Shown: positions 63,277 through 64,000 of the stretch, piece by piece
How positions within the stretch are numbered: position 1 is the stretch's first letter
How the letters are laid out: each line of letters starts with the position of its first letter
Source: Caballeronia peredens
Lineage (GTDB): Bacteria; Pseudomonadota; Gammaproteobacteria; Burkholderiales; Burkholderiaceae
Length of the DNA stretch: 64,000 nucleotides
Reading direction: 5' to 3'
Assembly (NCBI GenBank): GCA_001544595.2
Contig: FCOH02000003.1
Location: forward strand, 124,001 to 188,000
Notes under the pieces: generated by a model
Told to the model about the DNA's origin: nothing
Databases searched by the model: none
Seen by the model: the letters and a program-made list of their open reading frames with translations, nothing else
Translations under genes and position numbers: made by a program

Positions 63277-64000
63277 GTGACGCAAATCTGGGAAGGCGTG
63301 ATGCCTGCCGTGACCACCAAGTTCAACGCCGATTTCAGCATAGACCGCGCATGGACCGGCAAGAACGTCGACGCGCAGATCGAAGCGGGCGTGGACGGCA
63401 TCATCGTGTGCGGATCGCTCGGCGAAGCCTCCACGCTCTCGCTCGACGAAAAGCTCGAAGTGCTCGATATCGCCGTGGACGCCGCGCGCGGCCGCGTGCC
63501 GGTGCTGCTGACCATCGCCGAAAACAGCACGCTGGACGGCTGCCGTCAGGCCGAACGCGCCGCCAGCCACGGCGCGGCGGGCTATATGGTGCTGCCGGGA
63601 CTGCGCTATCTGTCGGACCGGCGCGAGACGCTCAACCATTTCCGCATGGTCGCCGACGCCAGCCCGCTGCCGCTGATGGTGTACAACAATCCGCTGGCCT
63701 ATGGCGTCGATGTCACGCCGAAGATGTTCGCCGAACTGGCCGAAGACAGGAAGTTCGCGGCGATCAAGGAATCGAGCGGCGACGTGCGTCGCATCACCGA
63801 TCTCATCAACGAAACGGGCGATCGCTACGCGCTTTTCTGCGGCGTCGACAATCTCGCGATGGAAGCGATGTTGATGGGCGCGCACGGCTGGGTCGCCGGC
63901 CTCGTATGCGCATTTCCGCGCGAGACGGTGGCGATCTACAAGCTCATCCGCGCGGGACGCCTGGAGGAAGCGCGCGCGATCTACCGCTGGTTCGCACCGC
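63277..64000 (+). CDS. Pyrroline-4-hydroxy-2-carboxylate deaminase-like DHDPS protein, 3' end outside window
   Basis: 241 visible codons of a dihydrodipicolinate synthase-family TIM barrel, running off the right edge. Start GTG 63277 with GGAG upstream. The Schiff-base lysine is K164 in AAIKESSGD and the catalytic tyrosine Y136 in [16 protein letters not shown] replaces the usual GTTGE. Divergent from hydroxyproline epimerase, it most likely deaminates pyrroline-4-hydroxy-2-carboxylate to 2-oxoglutarate semialdehyde (called lhpC or hypD elsewhere). Confidence 0.88.
   Translation, partial: MTQIWEGVMPAVTTKFNADFSIDRAWTGKNVDAQIEAGVDGIIVCGSLGEASTLSLDEKLEVLDIAVDAARGRVPVLLTIAENSTLDGCRQAERAASHGAAGYMVLPGLRYLSDRRETLNHFRMVADASPLPLMVYNNPLAYGVDVTPKMFAELAEDRKFAAIKESSGDVRRITDLINETGDRYALFCGVDNLAMEAMLMGAHGWVAGLVCAFPRETVAIYKLIRAGRLEEARAIYRWFAP

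Overview
The window is 64 kb of GC-rich, gene-dense chromosome without insertion sequences, tRNAs, rRNAs or CRISPR arrays that I can see. Gene content suggests a Burkholderiaceae bacterium of the Paraburkholderia/Caballeronia type: an extra 88-residue IF-1, a CARVGC-type lipoamide dehydrogenase, many LysR/IclR regulators and non-phosphorylating sugar oxidation. This assignment is an inference; no rRNA gene is present to confirm it.

Layout. 1-3.9 kb: an MFS transporter (cut by the left edge) and a metallo-beta-lactamase-fold protein, divergent from two coupled IclR regulators. 3.9-10.6 kb: pdxY, glycogen genes glgC-glgA, a glucose-dehydrogenase-like SDR and a lipoamide-dehydrogenase-like flavoprotein. 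11.2-14.8 kb: valine/methylmalonate-semialdehyde genes mmsA-mmsB with a divergent LysR gene. 15-18.8 kb: an M23 peptidase, a small coiled-coil membrane protein and a bactofilin (cell-shape set), CorA and infA. 18.9-22.3 kb: glucose-6-phosphate entry (HAD phosphatase, polyphosphate glucokinase, zwf). 22.5-35 kb: arylamine N-acetyltransferase, a spare class B penicillin-binding protein, small secreted or lipidated proteins, FNT and nickel transporters, a desaturase, an orphan PhnD-like protein, a luciferase-like oxidoreductase, an H-NS-tail protein and a solo transposase-type HTH.

35.1-49.1 kb is a nearly complete oxidative L-rhamnose regulon: RhaSTPQ importer, mutarotase, lactonase, rhamnose 1-dehydrogenase, rhamnonate dehydratase, a presumed 2-keto-3-deoxyrhamnonate dehydrogenase and an MFS carrier. 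It lies in two operons with a LysR gene between them. The two operon promoters share a 33-bp element in matching position, presumably the LysR site. A large repeat-rich exported protein is embedded in the cluster.

49.1-50.8 kb holds a Fic-domain protein whose gene is bracketed by two copies of a three-site repeat module with identical 40- and 20-bp spacing. I consider this the most unusual signal in the window. 50.8-58.3 kb: small membrane proteins, a BetR-type response regulator convergent with a hybrid histidine kinase that follows a NERD-helicase by 3 bp, a GST and a single-domain response regulator. 58.7-64 kb: trans-4-hydroxy-L-proline catabolism (epimerase, three-subunit D-hydroxyproline dehydrogenase, divergent deaminase cut by the right edge) with a PAS-AraC regulator.
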